42,139 nt of DNA from positions 1 to 42,139 of the forward strand of contig JAHBMJ010000625.1 in NCBI GenBank assembly GCA_018398765.1, read 5' to 3'. The notes under the pieces were generated by a model that searched no databases, was not told where the DNA came from, and saw only the letters and a list, made by a program, of their open reading frames with translations. The number at the start of each line of letters is the position of its first letter. Position 1 is the first letter of the stretch. This document shows, piece after piece, positions 30,792-42,139 of this stretch. The position numbers and the translations under genes are program-made. Source of the stretch: Chromera velia. Lineage: Eukaryota; Sar; Chromeraceae.

Positions 30792-30860
30792 AAAAAAGAA
30801 AAAAAGAAAGAAAGCAAGCAAGCAAGCAAGAAAGAAAGAAAGAAAGAAAGAAAGAAAAGA
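30754..30860 (+). repeat. GAAA microsatellite, compound
   Basis: (GAAA)n of about 100 bp with GCAA and GAAAAA interruptions. It generates spurious poly-Phe/Leu/Ser and Lys/Glu reading frames on both strands. Confidence 0.9.
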
Positions 30861-31361
30861 AAACAAAGAATACAAGCCGGTCCGCCAATTGCGGTGGAGA
30901 ACAAGATCCTCCCCTCCCTCCGTCCCCTTCTCTTCTCTTCTCTTCTGGGCCAACAGCAGTCCAAGTCATTGATTGTCATTGCAGAAGCGGTGTCAACGAC
31001 AGCGCCCCGAATGAAGGTTGCTTAGAATGAAATGACACACACACACACACACACGCAGGTTGGTGGAACAGGAACACATAAGAGGGAAGATGAATATTCC
31101 CACAGCGCAGCGGAAAAATGCACACACACGGACGGAGACACCAAACCCCCCTTTGCCCTCGTACCCCCATTCGCTCCACAAGTACGAACAGAAAAAACAA
31201 TGGAAGAAGGAAAAAACAGGCGGAAGTCTATAGAATGAAAATGAATTTCTTCATCTTCAATTTCCATCACGCGCTTCGACAAGGAGACCGGTCTACGTCT
31301 ATACACACGACAGAGGGGCTGATCACAGAGAGAGACTGCAAGAGAGAGGTCGTGTGTGTGT

Positions 31362-34300
31362 TCACTTTTTCCTCCCCTTGCTCCCCGCTTTGCTGAGGGA
31401 CTGCGGGTTGCTGCTGCTGCTGGAGGACGCAGCTGCTCCTTTCTCTTGTCCACTCTTCGACTTCGACGTGGTCAGAGGGACTCCGGCCGCAGCCGCTGTC
31501 GCAGCAGCAGCGCCTGCGAGAGAGAGTGGCACGGAAGCCGACACCGAGGACCCTGCTGTGGTGCTCCGGGTGGCAAAAAACGAGTGCGTCGACGCAGACG
31601 CAGAAGAGGAGGAAGAAGCAGCAGCTGATGCCGCTCCCTCTGCCTGAACGGGAGGAGCCCCTTTGGCTCCAGGTACGCGCACCTCTCTCTTTCGTTTGAC
31701 TCTCTGCGTCCCACTCCCCACACCCTCTCCCGCCCCCTCTTCCTCTACATCTTCCATTTCGGCATCGTCCATCGGGTCTCCTCCCTCCTCCTCCTCTCCC
31801 TGTGTGGGGGCGGTGGGGAGGGACATAGCGGACACGAGGGGACGGAAGCGCTCGACAGTCGCAGAGGCAGCCGGAGCAGCCAACAGACGATCTCTGTCTC
31901 CTTCTTGCATCGGAATGTCGTCACGCTGCCCCTCTGTTTCGCTTTCCGACCTCTCTCTCTCCACAGTGCGTTGCTGCTTCTGTGGCGGTTGGTGAGCAGT
32001 CGATGAAGAGGAGGCAGGACTGACAGAGGAGGAAGGCGTCTCCGCCCCAGCACCCCCTCTGGGGTAGGGCGGCGTGATCGCTCCACTGCCCGAAATCCCG
32101 AGAACCCCCTCATTGTGCCCCCCACTCGGAAGGTGGACCCGGCCCCCTAGGGACACCACGTCCTCCCACTCCCTTCTCTCCAACGCGTCCTCCGTCTCCT
32201 GCCACTCCTCCTGAACCCTCCGGGCGTCTCTCCCGCTGATCAGGGCTGCTCGCAAAGCACGGCCCTCTGAGCGCAGCAACCCCGAGGCTCTATTCAGGTG
32301 ATCGAGGGTCAGGCTGTTGTTCAGCCATGCAAGGATGAAGTGCAGCCAGGCGTTTCGAGGACTGGGTGTCGGGTTGCCCCCGTGGGAGTGTGGGTGGGCA
32401 ATCAGGCTGGCGGAAGACAAGGACGCAAAAGCGGAGGCCCCTGGAGGGGGGGGGGCGGCCATTGTTCGTCCAGACAGTCTGTAGGATGAACGAGTGACGG
32501 GACGAGACAGAGGCACATGATGTTTGGGTGCAGATGCTGTGGGGGGCAATGGGGCTGCGAATGCAGAGTAAGCAGGCGGTGGAGGCCGGTGCGTTACGGC
32601 GGGGGGGCGCGCTGAAGGAACGAAGGGGGGGGCATTTGGGTCTAGTTGGGACCCTCTGGAAGCAGCGGCAGGGGGGGGAACGGGTGAGGGTGAAGAGGAG
32701 GAACCAGCAGAGGCGGGGGGAGAAGACGAAGGATGAGAAGAGGAAGAGGAAGCAGAGGCAGCTGCTGAAGCACTCTCCTGGACGACAGTTGAATGTCTGC
32801 CTATTCTGACTGTGACCCTTGGGGCAGGAGAGGGTTGATGTCTCTGGTTCTGCTGTCTGGTGGTGAAATCCCCCACATGGACGACTGCTTGGAGGATGTG
32901 TCTAACCATCCGGACAATCTCCCCTCTCCTCAGATGCATCCACTCTCCCACAGGCACCCACTCACTGGGAAGAGGAGGAATAGGAATCTCACGGGGATCA
33001 TCTGTCTCCTCGTCGCCCCCTTGCTGTTGTTGATCCCCCCCGTTTCTTTGACGTCTGTTGAGCACATGAAGGCTCAAAGCCGGCGGGATCCCTACGGCAG
33101 CGAAAAAGAAAGGAAGCAAATGATCGGAGAAGAGACGGCGGACACCCTCTTCCGATTCCTCATCCCATTCCACTGCCTCACCCGGAGAGGCCCCGTAAAG
33201 CCGTTTCAGATCATCATAAAATTCAACCAACCTTCTATTCTCCCCCTTCCCTGTGGCAGGGTCTGCCGTCTCACGGGCCCTCTCCTCAGCTCTCGGGTCT
33301 GCTAATCGGGTGGGGGGAACGAAAATCGAGGGGTCTGCGGGAGGGTTGCCCCCTCCGAAGAGGGCTCCAGGGGTCCCCAAGTCCCGACGGAAGTGGAGGG
33401 GGGGGTGATGCTCGCCTGCCCCCAACAAACGAAGAGAGTCGTTACGAGAGCGCACGAGGCCTTGTGCATGCGCAAGTCGCGACTCGACGATCTCTCTCGA
33501 AATCGAGAGCAACTCGTCTCTCCGGGGAAGCCGCAGAGGCGCCCCTAGCTGCAGACTCCAGAGACGAATAACCAACGACCGCTGGAGCCTATTTTCTGCC
33601 GTCATATGTGCACCCCCCTCAGCAGGACGCCCCTCAGGGTTGATCGGCTCAAACAAAAACCGACCGGGGCGTCGAAGGAGCACAGTTGTGACGTTCTCCA
33701 TTCCCGGAAACCCCACCGGTCCCATTGGCTCATCCCCCTCTCCCATGTCAATCAACTCCTGCTGCGGCGACAGCCGACGCTCACGGGGCCTGAGAACCAA
33801 CGGGTCGGAATCGAAGAAGCCCATTGTCGGCTTAGGCTTCGTGCTGGCCCTACTATTCACCGCCATTGCAGGGGCTCTGTCAGCTGCGAGAGAGGCCCAG
33901 GGTCTCTCGGCCGGTGAGGGGCGGGATGCCCCTGGGCGCGCTGATGATGATGATGATGCGGCGGCGGCAGCAGAGGGTGCGGCATCGGCAGGTTGCGGCT
34001 CTGTCCTCCCGGACTGCTCGGGCTGGCCACGTCCAGGTCGCCGAGGCACAACATCCGTGTCTTCCCCCTTTTCCTTCTCCTTCTTTGACATAGCGAGGGC
34101 TCTTGCGGCGGCTTCAGCCCCTCTCAGTCGGTCTCCTGAGTAGGGATTCATTCGAGACCCTCCCTGCACATCACCATTAGAAAGATTGATTATACACACG
34201 GACATGGAGGTATAAATAATGGTTGTGGAGGTCGAAACCAACTGAGTGCCCCTCCCATACGAATCTCAGCAGCAAAGCAAGGAAACCGAAGGAATGGTGA

Positions 34301-37300
34301 AGAAACGAACAACGCGTACAGCCACAAAAAAGAGAATCAGAAGGGCGGCTCCGAAAGAAGAAAGGAAGGAACGCACGAAGGAAGAATAAACAGTGCAGGG
34401 ACACTCAAGCACACCACCACAGAAAACAAACTGAACAAAAACAGAAAACTAGAAGGACACGTGGTTGGACTTCTCTTCCCACCCAGTCGTCTGTTTGTCT
34501 CCCTGTGATTCCTGCTGACCATTCCCACTCACAACCTGAAATGCCAAGAATTGTTAAACAACAGAAGAAGAAAGAACACAAAGCAGGATTCCACTCACCC
34601 TCCCCAGCATGTCCACATCGCTGCTTGAAGAGCTCTCAGACAAGAAATCCGGTTGAAGCCTTGCGGAGCGCCGGGGAGGGGCCACCATTCTCCCTGCCCC
34701 CCCCGTCCGGTCACTAGCGCGGGACCGCGGCGCCGCCGTACTCAACCCCCCCCTCGGTCCAGAACCCCCCGCCCCCGTCGCGGCTGCTGCCCCCCTTGCG
34801 GTGAGGTCTGACTGTGCCCCACTGGCGGCAGGTGAAGATGAGAGCCCAACCGGACCCCCGCCCCTCCTGGGAGGGGGGGGGAGAGGTTCTAAGGGCTCGT
34901 CCATCGAATCCTCCCCATCCTCATCATCATCATCGTAGTCATATGAGTCGGGGCCCCGGATACGGAGAGCCCAGTCACTCCTTCTGCCTCCCCTGTTAAG
35001 AAACTGTTCCTCCCATTGATCGCGACGGTCACGGTAAGAGGGATGGAGGAACGGATCTGACATTAGAGGCAGAAGATCGTCCTCCTCTTCTTCGAACCCC
35101 CCAGGCCCTCTTTCTTCCTCCCCCCACCGGGGGACACGGAACCCTGCGGCGGTTCCTTCTGCACCTCCACCAGGCGGCAGAAGGGAAGCACGGGGAGGCT
35201 GTCCTGCGACTGCCCTTGCACCTGCTGAGGCCGGGTCAGCAGCCGGAGAGGGAGAGACGGGTCCCTGCTGGAGGGCTGCTGCTGCGGCTTTTGGCTGTGC
35301 TGCTGTAGTTCGAGTAGGCGAGGTGGTCGAGGGATTCCAACGCCTCCGACACCCGAGGTTGAGGAACCCCCCGGATAACGAAGCAGAGACAGAAGTCTTT
35401 CTTGTCTCCGAAGTGCCCGCAGGGGGGGGACTGCCTTCTGCTGGGGCCCCCACAGTCGTTGCAGCAGCTGTAGCTGCAGAAGCAGAAGAAGATGCTCCTC
35501 CTGCCCTGTGTTGGAAAGGGGGGGGAACGGGGGCAGTCGGAACGGGAGGGGCTCTACTTACTGTTGACGACAGTCGGGCAGTGAGGTCAAAGCCAGTACG
35601 AGAATGTGCCTCAGGCAGGGCGGGAGGGGGATTGGGAGGGCCTCCTGGAGCGGCGCTAGCAGCAGCAGCAGGCCTTTGGGGGGCGGGTGGAGGGCGCCCG
35701 GCGCCAAAAAGAGTGAACCGTGTGCTCCTGCGGGCCCCCTCCGCGCCGCCACGCACCTCCTCGGCGTGCCGGGGGGGCATTGCCCCGTCGAACATCAACA
35801 CATCCTCGTTGTCCTCCTCTGCTGCAAAGAGATCTTGCATAGGGGGTCTGCGGGGGGCAAGGGGAAGACCAAATGCTTCACGTCGCATTCGGTCCTGAGC
35901 TGCCTTTCGCTCGCGCTCTTCTGTCTCCTTTCTTGCTCTCTGCACGGCCCTATTCGCTTCTGCCACGTCTAGAGGAGCCGAGAGCAGACGGTCACCCAGA
36001 TTGAGAATGGGAGCCGCGTGTGTGCGGGGGCGTTTCTCTGGGGACTCTTTCGACTTGTCCCTCACTGAGCTTCGGATCGGCTGTTTGCTGTCTCTTGCCC
36101 TGCTCTCCCCTAAAGCGGGAGAGGGAGACGGGGAAGAAGAGGAAGACGTCCCTGAGGAGGGAGTCGTCCCACTCTCCCCTGCCCTCGAAGGATGGTGGAC
36201 AGAGGCAGAGAAGGCGGAGGCTGCAGCGGCAGAGGACGCACTCGGCGCCGCCCCAGCCGAAACCGAACCGACAGGTGCAGCTGGAACCGCAGCGTTGCTT
36301 TCCCGTCCCCCTGTCCCCCCTGGAGGTGCTGTCATAAGGGCGGCATTCAATGCCCCCTCATCCACCCCTTCTCCTTCTCTGGTGTGTGAGCTCTCCTTCC
36401 CTTTCTTCCCCTTTCCCCACCAACTTGATTTCTTCCCCCCCGAAACCGATTCCTCCTCGTCGTCATCCATCGACAAGTCTTCATTGTCTTCAAATTCCCA
36501 CCCGCTAGCATCCGACTCCGAGGCCTTTCCAATGGCCTCTGAACCTCCGTGTGCCTCCTTCTCTATCGTTTGTCCCCCCACAGTCAAAGGGGGGCAAGGA
36601 GACGTGGACCGGCCCGGACGCCCCCCTGCCGACGCTCTCTGATGACGGGGGGGGGAGCCGAAGGAGGGGCCCTTCACAGGGGCTCCAGGCAGCATGGCCG
36701 GGCCCAGCACACGCACGGGTCTCTGGGAATCCTCCACCCAGGAGCCCCCAGACGTTCCCCCGGGACGTGTCAGCGCACATGCACCCGACACGCCCCCCGT
36801 GTTTGCACCGGACCCCGTTCCGAGCCGGCCGACGATGGGTGCGAAGTTTGTACGGGCGGAAGGCGCAGAGGGAGAAGCAGAAGCGGCGGCAGCACAACCC
36901 ATCTCTGTGTCGCCCTCACTAACCTGCCTCCCAGCAGCAGCCGAAGAGGAATCAGTGCCCCCCCCCGACACAGACTGATTGGCTGCCGCAGCATTCGCAG
37001 CGTTGGCAAGCATGAGGAATCTCGAAGGAAGCACATTTCTGGGTCTTTGTTTTTCGACTGGACAGTGCGGGGTTGGTTGGCGAGAAGCGGAGGAGGAAGT
37101 GCTTTTTCTTTGGTTGCGACAGCCTTTTTCGGTGGCTGACGTACCGGAACTTGAAAGCCTTCCAGTGTGAGAGAACTGGGGGAATGGGGGGGGCACAAGA
37201 GGACGACTCGTGAAAGTGCCTCCGAGAAGTTCGCATATGAAGCCATCCTCCTCCTCCTCCTCCTCCTGTTTCTCATTCTCTTCCGACTCCTTTTCAGATG

Positions 37301-39296
37301 CAGCCAAGAGAGGATCTAGACCGTCATCGAGATCGATTGATGACAGGTCAGAGTCGGAAGCTGTGGATGACCAATCAGAAACATACCCGCCTGCAAAGCG
37401 GCCCGGGGGGGGCTCGGGGGTAGAAGAGGAAGAGGCAGTCGCCGCTGCCGCCCCCCCAGTCGCTGTGGCACCCTCCCCCTGTTGCTGCTGCTCTTGCGGC
37501 GCCGCCGCCGCACCTGCGGGCGGGGGGGTGGCTCCCTGCTGCGCTGGCGGCGGGAGTGGTATCTCCTCCTGCCCGGGTGCTGCCCCTACCTCATCTTCTG
37601 CCCATCTATCGGCTGTGGGGGTTGTGAGAGAGAGGTCTCTCTGGGCAGAGGGGGGAGGTTCGAAAAGATCGGCATCAAATTCTTCGCCTAGAACGGAAAC
37701 GAGACGGGGCGGTTGACGCTGGACGTCTCTGTCAGCCTGGGGCGTGATTTTGGGAGCTTTTTTCTTTTTTCTCTCTCTCTTCACCTCGTCATGTTTTCGG
37801 AGAGCGCGGAGTCCTTTCATTTCTTTCCTTTTTTCTCTCTCTCTTGCACGCATGCCCATCCTTTCAAAACTAGACCCCGACTTCATGGAATGTCGAGTTG
37901 TCAATTCGCGTTCGCGCTCCAGCAACACGGAGTCATCCTCCGACGAGTCGCCTAGTAAAGAATCCTTTTCTGGCACTTCGCTCGGATGGGAGTCCGAGAG
38001 GGTTTCTGACATCTGTCTGCTCTCCGAAGGAAAACTTGAAGACTCGGAGGACGATTCCTCTTCTGAGGAAGAACTCGAACTCATGGGAGAGGGAGGGGCG
38101 CTCTCCCGCTCCCATTCTTCCATACAAACTTCGCAGTCAGGTTTCGCACGAGGAACGAACATGCCGAAATGGGGAGGCAGGGAAAGTGGGTTGCTCGTGC
38201 GAGGAACGCCGGGAATGCGCGGGGCCGCCGGGTGCAGTCCGTCGAGTCCTCGGAGGGGATTTGGAACTCCAGATTCGCTCCTCTGGTCCCCTGTCTCCCC
38301 TCTCCTCGTTATCGTAAAGGGGTTAAGGGGGGTTGGGGGTCTTCGGGGTGGATCTGCCGCCACAGAGGGAGGAGGGGGATTGAAGAGACGAGTCGTCATC
38401 CGGGTGAGACCCGTCAGACCCGACCAAATTGATGACTGCTGAGCCGGTTGCACTGTGGGGGCAGGGGGGGGGGAAGCCTCTGGTAAAGGGACAACAGAGG
38501 GAGCACGGGAGGCAGAGGAGGAGGAAGAGGAGGAGGAAGACGAAGGGACAGAACGTACCTCCTCCTCCCCAACCAAATCCCCAGCAGCTACACTTCTCCT
38601 AGCTGCCTCTTCCATCGGTTCATCGTTCGAAGAATCATCCTCAACACTCGGCTCATCCTCTCTCTCCCGCTCCCGCTCTTCAACCTCCCGTGCGTCAGTC
38701 AGCCCCCCCCCGCCTGATTCTTCTCCTTCGAGTTGCGACGGCTGAGTGCCGGCCTGACCGCTTGCCTCTCTAGAGACACCACCGCTCGACCCCGAGAGCC
38801 CCCCAGCCGTCCCCCGATTCTGTGGGTCCTCTTGACCCCACCCCGTGCCTGTCACGTGAGAGGGCACTCTCTCGCGAAACAGCCGCGAACCCCTCATGCT
38901 GCGGTGCCTTGCAACCATTTTCTCCTGCAGGCAGAAATCAGAGGCCAAAGGGCGTGTGGGAGGGAGGGCATACTCTGGTGATCCTTCCTTGCATGCGATA
39001 TTCAAAAGCACCCTGCAGCATTCGCCCAACGAAGGGGGATGCACAGCATCAGTGAAGGAACACCCAAGTCACGCCCAAGCCCGCCCACGACCCAAAAGCC
39101 AAAAGATTTCCCTCGCGTCCCCACTAGAGGCATGGAGGGGAGGAAGGAGTCACGCAGCGACAGAAACACAGAGCCAAAAACTCATTCCCAACGCCCCAAG
39201 ACCCCAAGCGCATGACAAGAGCGACCAAGGAAGGCACCCTTGCAAGAGTATAGTCAGGGGAGGGTTATCTTGGAGACAGGCAGAGATGGACAGCCT

Positions 39297-39364
<68 letters not shown>

Positions 39365-39770
39365 AAAGAAGGGCGCTTGAGTTTCTGTCTGACTGACCAA
39401 TTCCAACCACTCCTCCATATACTTCATTGCTGAACGCTGTCTCCTTTCGAAGCGCGCTGCTGCGTCTCTGACTGCCTGCCGAGCTGCCTCCAGCCTCTCT
39501 GTCTCGGCAATCCTTCTGATCTCCGCCAGGTCTGGGAACGCTATCTCGTCCTCGGGACTCCACCGAGAGAGGTCCTGCATCCCTGGATCCGCATGGCCCC
39601 CTCCCTCCAGGGCTTTGCGGATGGCTCTGAACTCTCTGAGGAATTTCCGAAAACTCTCCTGTGCGCTGAGCAGGTGGCAGACTCTAGAGGCCATTTTGGC
39701 CTTCACTTTCCGGGCCCTCTCGCGGGTCCATCCAGGCGAAGGCGAAGAGAGCCCCGTGAGCCCAGCAGGC

Positions 39771-39839
<69 letters not shown>

Positions 39840-41868
39840 AGGGGGAGAAGAAGGCAAATCAAAAGGAGGAGCAACAATTGGCCCTCCGTCCACCCCCTCC
39901 CTAGACCTTCAGACCAAAGACCAACGTCTCTTGCGTTCTGTGGTCAAAGGACCGCCTCACTTCAGGAGCTAAAGAGACGCACAAATCATGGAAAGGGAAA
40001 AGACTCGAAAACAAAGGAGGAAGAAATTCCTGAACAACGACAAAAAATGACAGAAGACAGGAACAGGAAACGAATGATTGGGATGGAACCCATGCCGGTA
40101 CAACAAATCGCGATGTCAACGTTTCTTTCGAGAGACATGCATGCACCCAGACAGACGTGCCTGGCGTCCTCCATCTATCCTCCATTCCCCCCCCCCTGCG
40201 CGTACCTTCTTCCGCCTCCCCTCTCGATTCCGAACGCCTCTCCTCGCGCCCGCAGATCCCCTAACTTGTCTGCAAGCAGCCGTGCCAGAGCAGACCGTTG
40301 AGTCCGTCTCTTCAGAATCATCACGGTTCCACAGTGACGAGCAGAGAGCCCGCTGGAGTTGTTCGCGTCCCTCCCCTCGGTGGTGTGTCGGGTCTGCCTC
40401 TGCTGTCTCCGTTCCTTCCTCTGCTGCTTCCGGATGGTCCTCCGGCTATCGTGTTCGCGGGTCGCCAGGGGCAAGGGAAGGTTGGAAGGGTCTGAGGACT
40501 GCACGTGCACACAAGCATGAGGAAGCTGAGAAGAGAAACTTTTTCTTCAAAAGACGCGGACACAAACGCACAAACTAAAGGCGCGTACGGACGGATCAAC
40601 CTTTCAACGAACGCACCTGACAGATCGAAGAAGAGGTCTCCCTGGAGACAAAAAGAAAAAAAAAAGACACGAGGGAAACCTGCAAAAATCCAGAGCTTCC
40701 CGAGAAACCACCTCACGGAACTGCAGAACAAGAATGGAAAAAATAACTCCTCAACGTTGCCGGCGTCCTGCCACCGTCGCCGGCTCGTCCTCAAAAAAAT
40801 AAACCCGTCTTTCTCTTCACATGCAGTTCACCCCAGAAAGAGTAATGCCGGTCTGTCTTTCAGTTCATGGTGATGCAGAGCTATCGCCTCAGATAGCCAG
40901 CCCGACTCGAAGAAGCAGACTGACATCATAACGAGAGCCGCTCGCTCTCGAAAGGCCAACTCCCGTAGGAGAGGGAGGCTGAGAGAAGAGATCTTTTCGA
41001 TGACGTGCCCTGACCAGCTTTGCCTCCATCTCGTACAGCGCCTTCACTCTCTGCAGAGAAAGTGCGCATCATTACAGCACGGGACGGACAGGAGGATGAG
41101 CCAATGGAGGAAAAATAAGTAAAGGCAAACAAACCAGAAAGAAGGAGAACACAACCAAGCAGCAAGGGAGGGCAAAAAGAATCCCATGCAGGCCCCCACC
41201 CTGCCTGCCTGCAGAGAGAGGATCAACCGCTCCACCTGCATGGCTGGATGGATGGATAGACAGACCACCGCCACACAAAACGACAGGCTTCCTTCATTCG
41301 ACAGAGTTCCGACAACCACGAGGAGCGTTGGACAACCGAAACGAGACTGCGACGGCACGCGCCACCAGATTTTCTTCACGCTCTCTGTCTTACACACACA
41401 GAGACAGAACGCATCACGAATCCACGTCCCATATTGCCGCATTGACTCAATTACCCATCCATGTTGACTGAATTACGCCACTTTCTTTTTTCATCCATGT
41501 TCTCTGTCAATCGCAGGCCGATGAATGCAAGCACACGTGCACAGGTGAACGATTTTTTTGCGTTTCATATAGATAGGCCCAGGGCCCAATCAAAAAGTGC
41601 GGCTCTTCTGCAATCCTTTCTGCCCCCCCGACGCTATTCCTCTGTTTTCTCTGTTCCTTTTCAGACTCGACTCTCGTCATTTCATTCCAACACGACAAGA
41701 CAAGGAAGGAGGTGAAATAAGGCATCTCTCTCTTCCCTAGTCACTCATTCACTCGTGCTCGAATAAACGACTCACTAACCCACCCTCGCATGCTGGAAGC
41801 TCCTGTGGCAGAACTGCCAGATGAGCTGACATCGGACCGTGTCAGACAGGCTCAGCTCGGCAAGCCAC
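31362..41868 (-). CDS. Giant disordered protein, 3' six exons (about 2667 aa visible, N-terminus off the right edge)
   Basis: Exons in transcript order: 41868-41784, 41050-40925, 40498-40206, 39770-39398, 38924-34599, 34163-31362 (stop TGA at 31362). Every junction is phase-consistent, with donors such as GTGGGT, GTCAGT, GTACGC and GTGAGT and TGCAG acceptors. The first four exons encode a charged helical region: WLAELSLSDTVRCQLIWQFC, RVKALYEMEAKLVRARHRKD, then WTRERARKVKAKMASRVCHL and RRIAETERLEAARQAVRDAA. The W...R..RK.KA pattern faintly recalls an HSA-type helix, but I do not claim it. The two last exons (1442 and 933 codons) are Ser/Pro/Ala/Glu/Gly-rich and mostly disordered, with one C-x2-C (PDCEVCMEEWE) and basic-acidic alternation. 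The tail ends KGRKK. A nuclear or scaffolding role is speculative. Confidence 0.7.
39299..39361 (+). repeat. CA microsatellite in an intron of the giant gene
   Basis: (AC)n with one TACA interruption, inside the intron 39397-38925 of the minus-strand gene (TG on its sense strand), shortly after the donor site. Confidence 0.9.
39772..39832 (+). repeat. Compound CA/GA microsatellite at a splice acceptor
   Basis: On the sense (minus) strand this is (TC)n then (TG)n then CAG at the exon start 39770. It forms the pyrimidine tract and acceptor of that intron. Confidence 0.9.
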
Positions 41869-42139
41869 CTGAAAGGGAAGTGAACGGAAAGGAAGTAGAG
41901 AAACGGAAACTTGTAAGGTTGGGGGGGAGGAAACGGGATGGCCTCCATGACATTTCTTTCTTCGTGCAGCAGCCTGACGTCAGGTCAGAAGGGCGTCCGT
42001 CAGTCGGGAGAGGACTACATGTTTCCTTCCTTCTTTTCCCCTTTGTTCTGCTTTTCACGTACACAACAAGACCGACGGACAGACGATATGCACCTTTCCA
42101 TTCACTCCTTCCTTCCTTCTTTCCTTCCTTCCATGTACA
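41869..42139. other. Intron of the giant minus-strand gene up to the window edge
   Basis: The exon at 41868 starts with one base completing a codon, after a pyrimidine tract (TTCCCTTTCAG), so at least one further upstream exon exists beyond 42139. The right edge holds a CCTT microsatellite (about 42107-42133). Confidence 0.55.

Larger units (their letters stand above)
28775..31361. other. Repeat-rich spacer downstream of the giant minus-strand gene
   Basis: It holds TGCC and CCCT runs (29078-29146), AAGG (30326-30357), GAAA (30754-30860) and AC (31034-31053) microsatellites. A plus-strand open stretch at about 29208-29381 may be a terminal exon of the RING-like gene. The last few hundred bases before 31362 probably include 3' UTR of the minus-strand gene. 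Confidence 0.4.

Noticed and set aside
30536..31030. Several 100-150 aa frames rich in Phe/Leu/Ser or Lys/Glu
   Set aside because: They are translations of the GAAA microsatellite.
35323..38442. Long plus-strand frames opposite the giant gene
   Set aside because: They are antisense shadows of GC-rich low-complexity exons. The minus strand has consistent splice phases across six exons.
39398..39770. HSA domain of a SWR1/INO80-type remodeller
   Set aside because: Only the W...R..RK.KA spacing is suggestive. No ATPase or other remodeller domain is visible in the window.

Overview
This is a eukaryotic nuclear window. Genes are split by many short to medium introns (about 40-500 bp) with strong pyrimidine tracts and TGCAG-type acceptors. 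Long CT/GA/CA/GAAA microsatellites fill introns and spacers, GC-rich gene blocks alternate with very AT-rich spacers, and proteins carry long low-complexity tracts. Intron style, ankyrin-type genes, WD40 genes and TGCATGC motifs fit an alveolate alga, with a chromerid such as Chromera velia as my best guess. This is inference, not proof. One short assembly gap lies at 14622-14639.

Layout. (1) 1-7640: a minus-strand secreted repeat protein is present twice at a constant offset of 6948 bp (partial copy at the left edge, full copy at 6294-7397). A decayed ankyrin-repeat gene (2118-4582) and an AT-rich spacer with a small inverted-repeat element lie between the copies. (2) 8148-17589: a plus-strand WD40 gene for which I derived a 20-exon model (4140 nt, about 1379 aa), including a 13-nt microexon. 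Phases agree at every junction, although some donors are weak. (3) 18511-19726: a minus-strand protein with hydrophobic segments, N-terminus unresolved. (4) 20312-22771: an intronless 819-aa plus-strand protein with ankyrin-like units.

(5) 23411-25934: a 2524-bp DNA-transposon-like element. It has 13-bp perfect terminal inverted repeats and is flanked by TTATAA on both sides. It sits inside a dispersed repeat whose unoccupied copy lies nearby at 26839-26950. It carries an unknown minus-strand ORF and a plus-strand frame joining a BED-like zinc finger to an OTU cysteine-protease domain, with one in-frame TAG (or a 90-nt in-frame intron) between them. I see no recognisable transposase. This is the most interesting locus in the window.

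(6) About 27864-29381: a tentative plus-strand spliced gene with the first half of a RING finger. (7) 31362-41868: the 3' part of a very large minus-strand gene (six phase-consistent exons, about 2667 aa visible) encoding a charged helical region followed by about 2370 residues of mostly disordered Ser/Pro/Ala/Glu-rich sequence. Its 5' end lies beyond the right edge. I found no tRNA, rRNA or CRISPR. The genes do not form an obvious pathway; the window reads as ordinary nuclear genes interrupted by mobile or duplicated AT-rich material.
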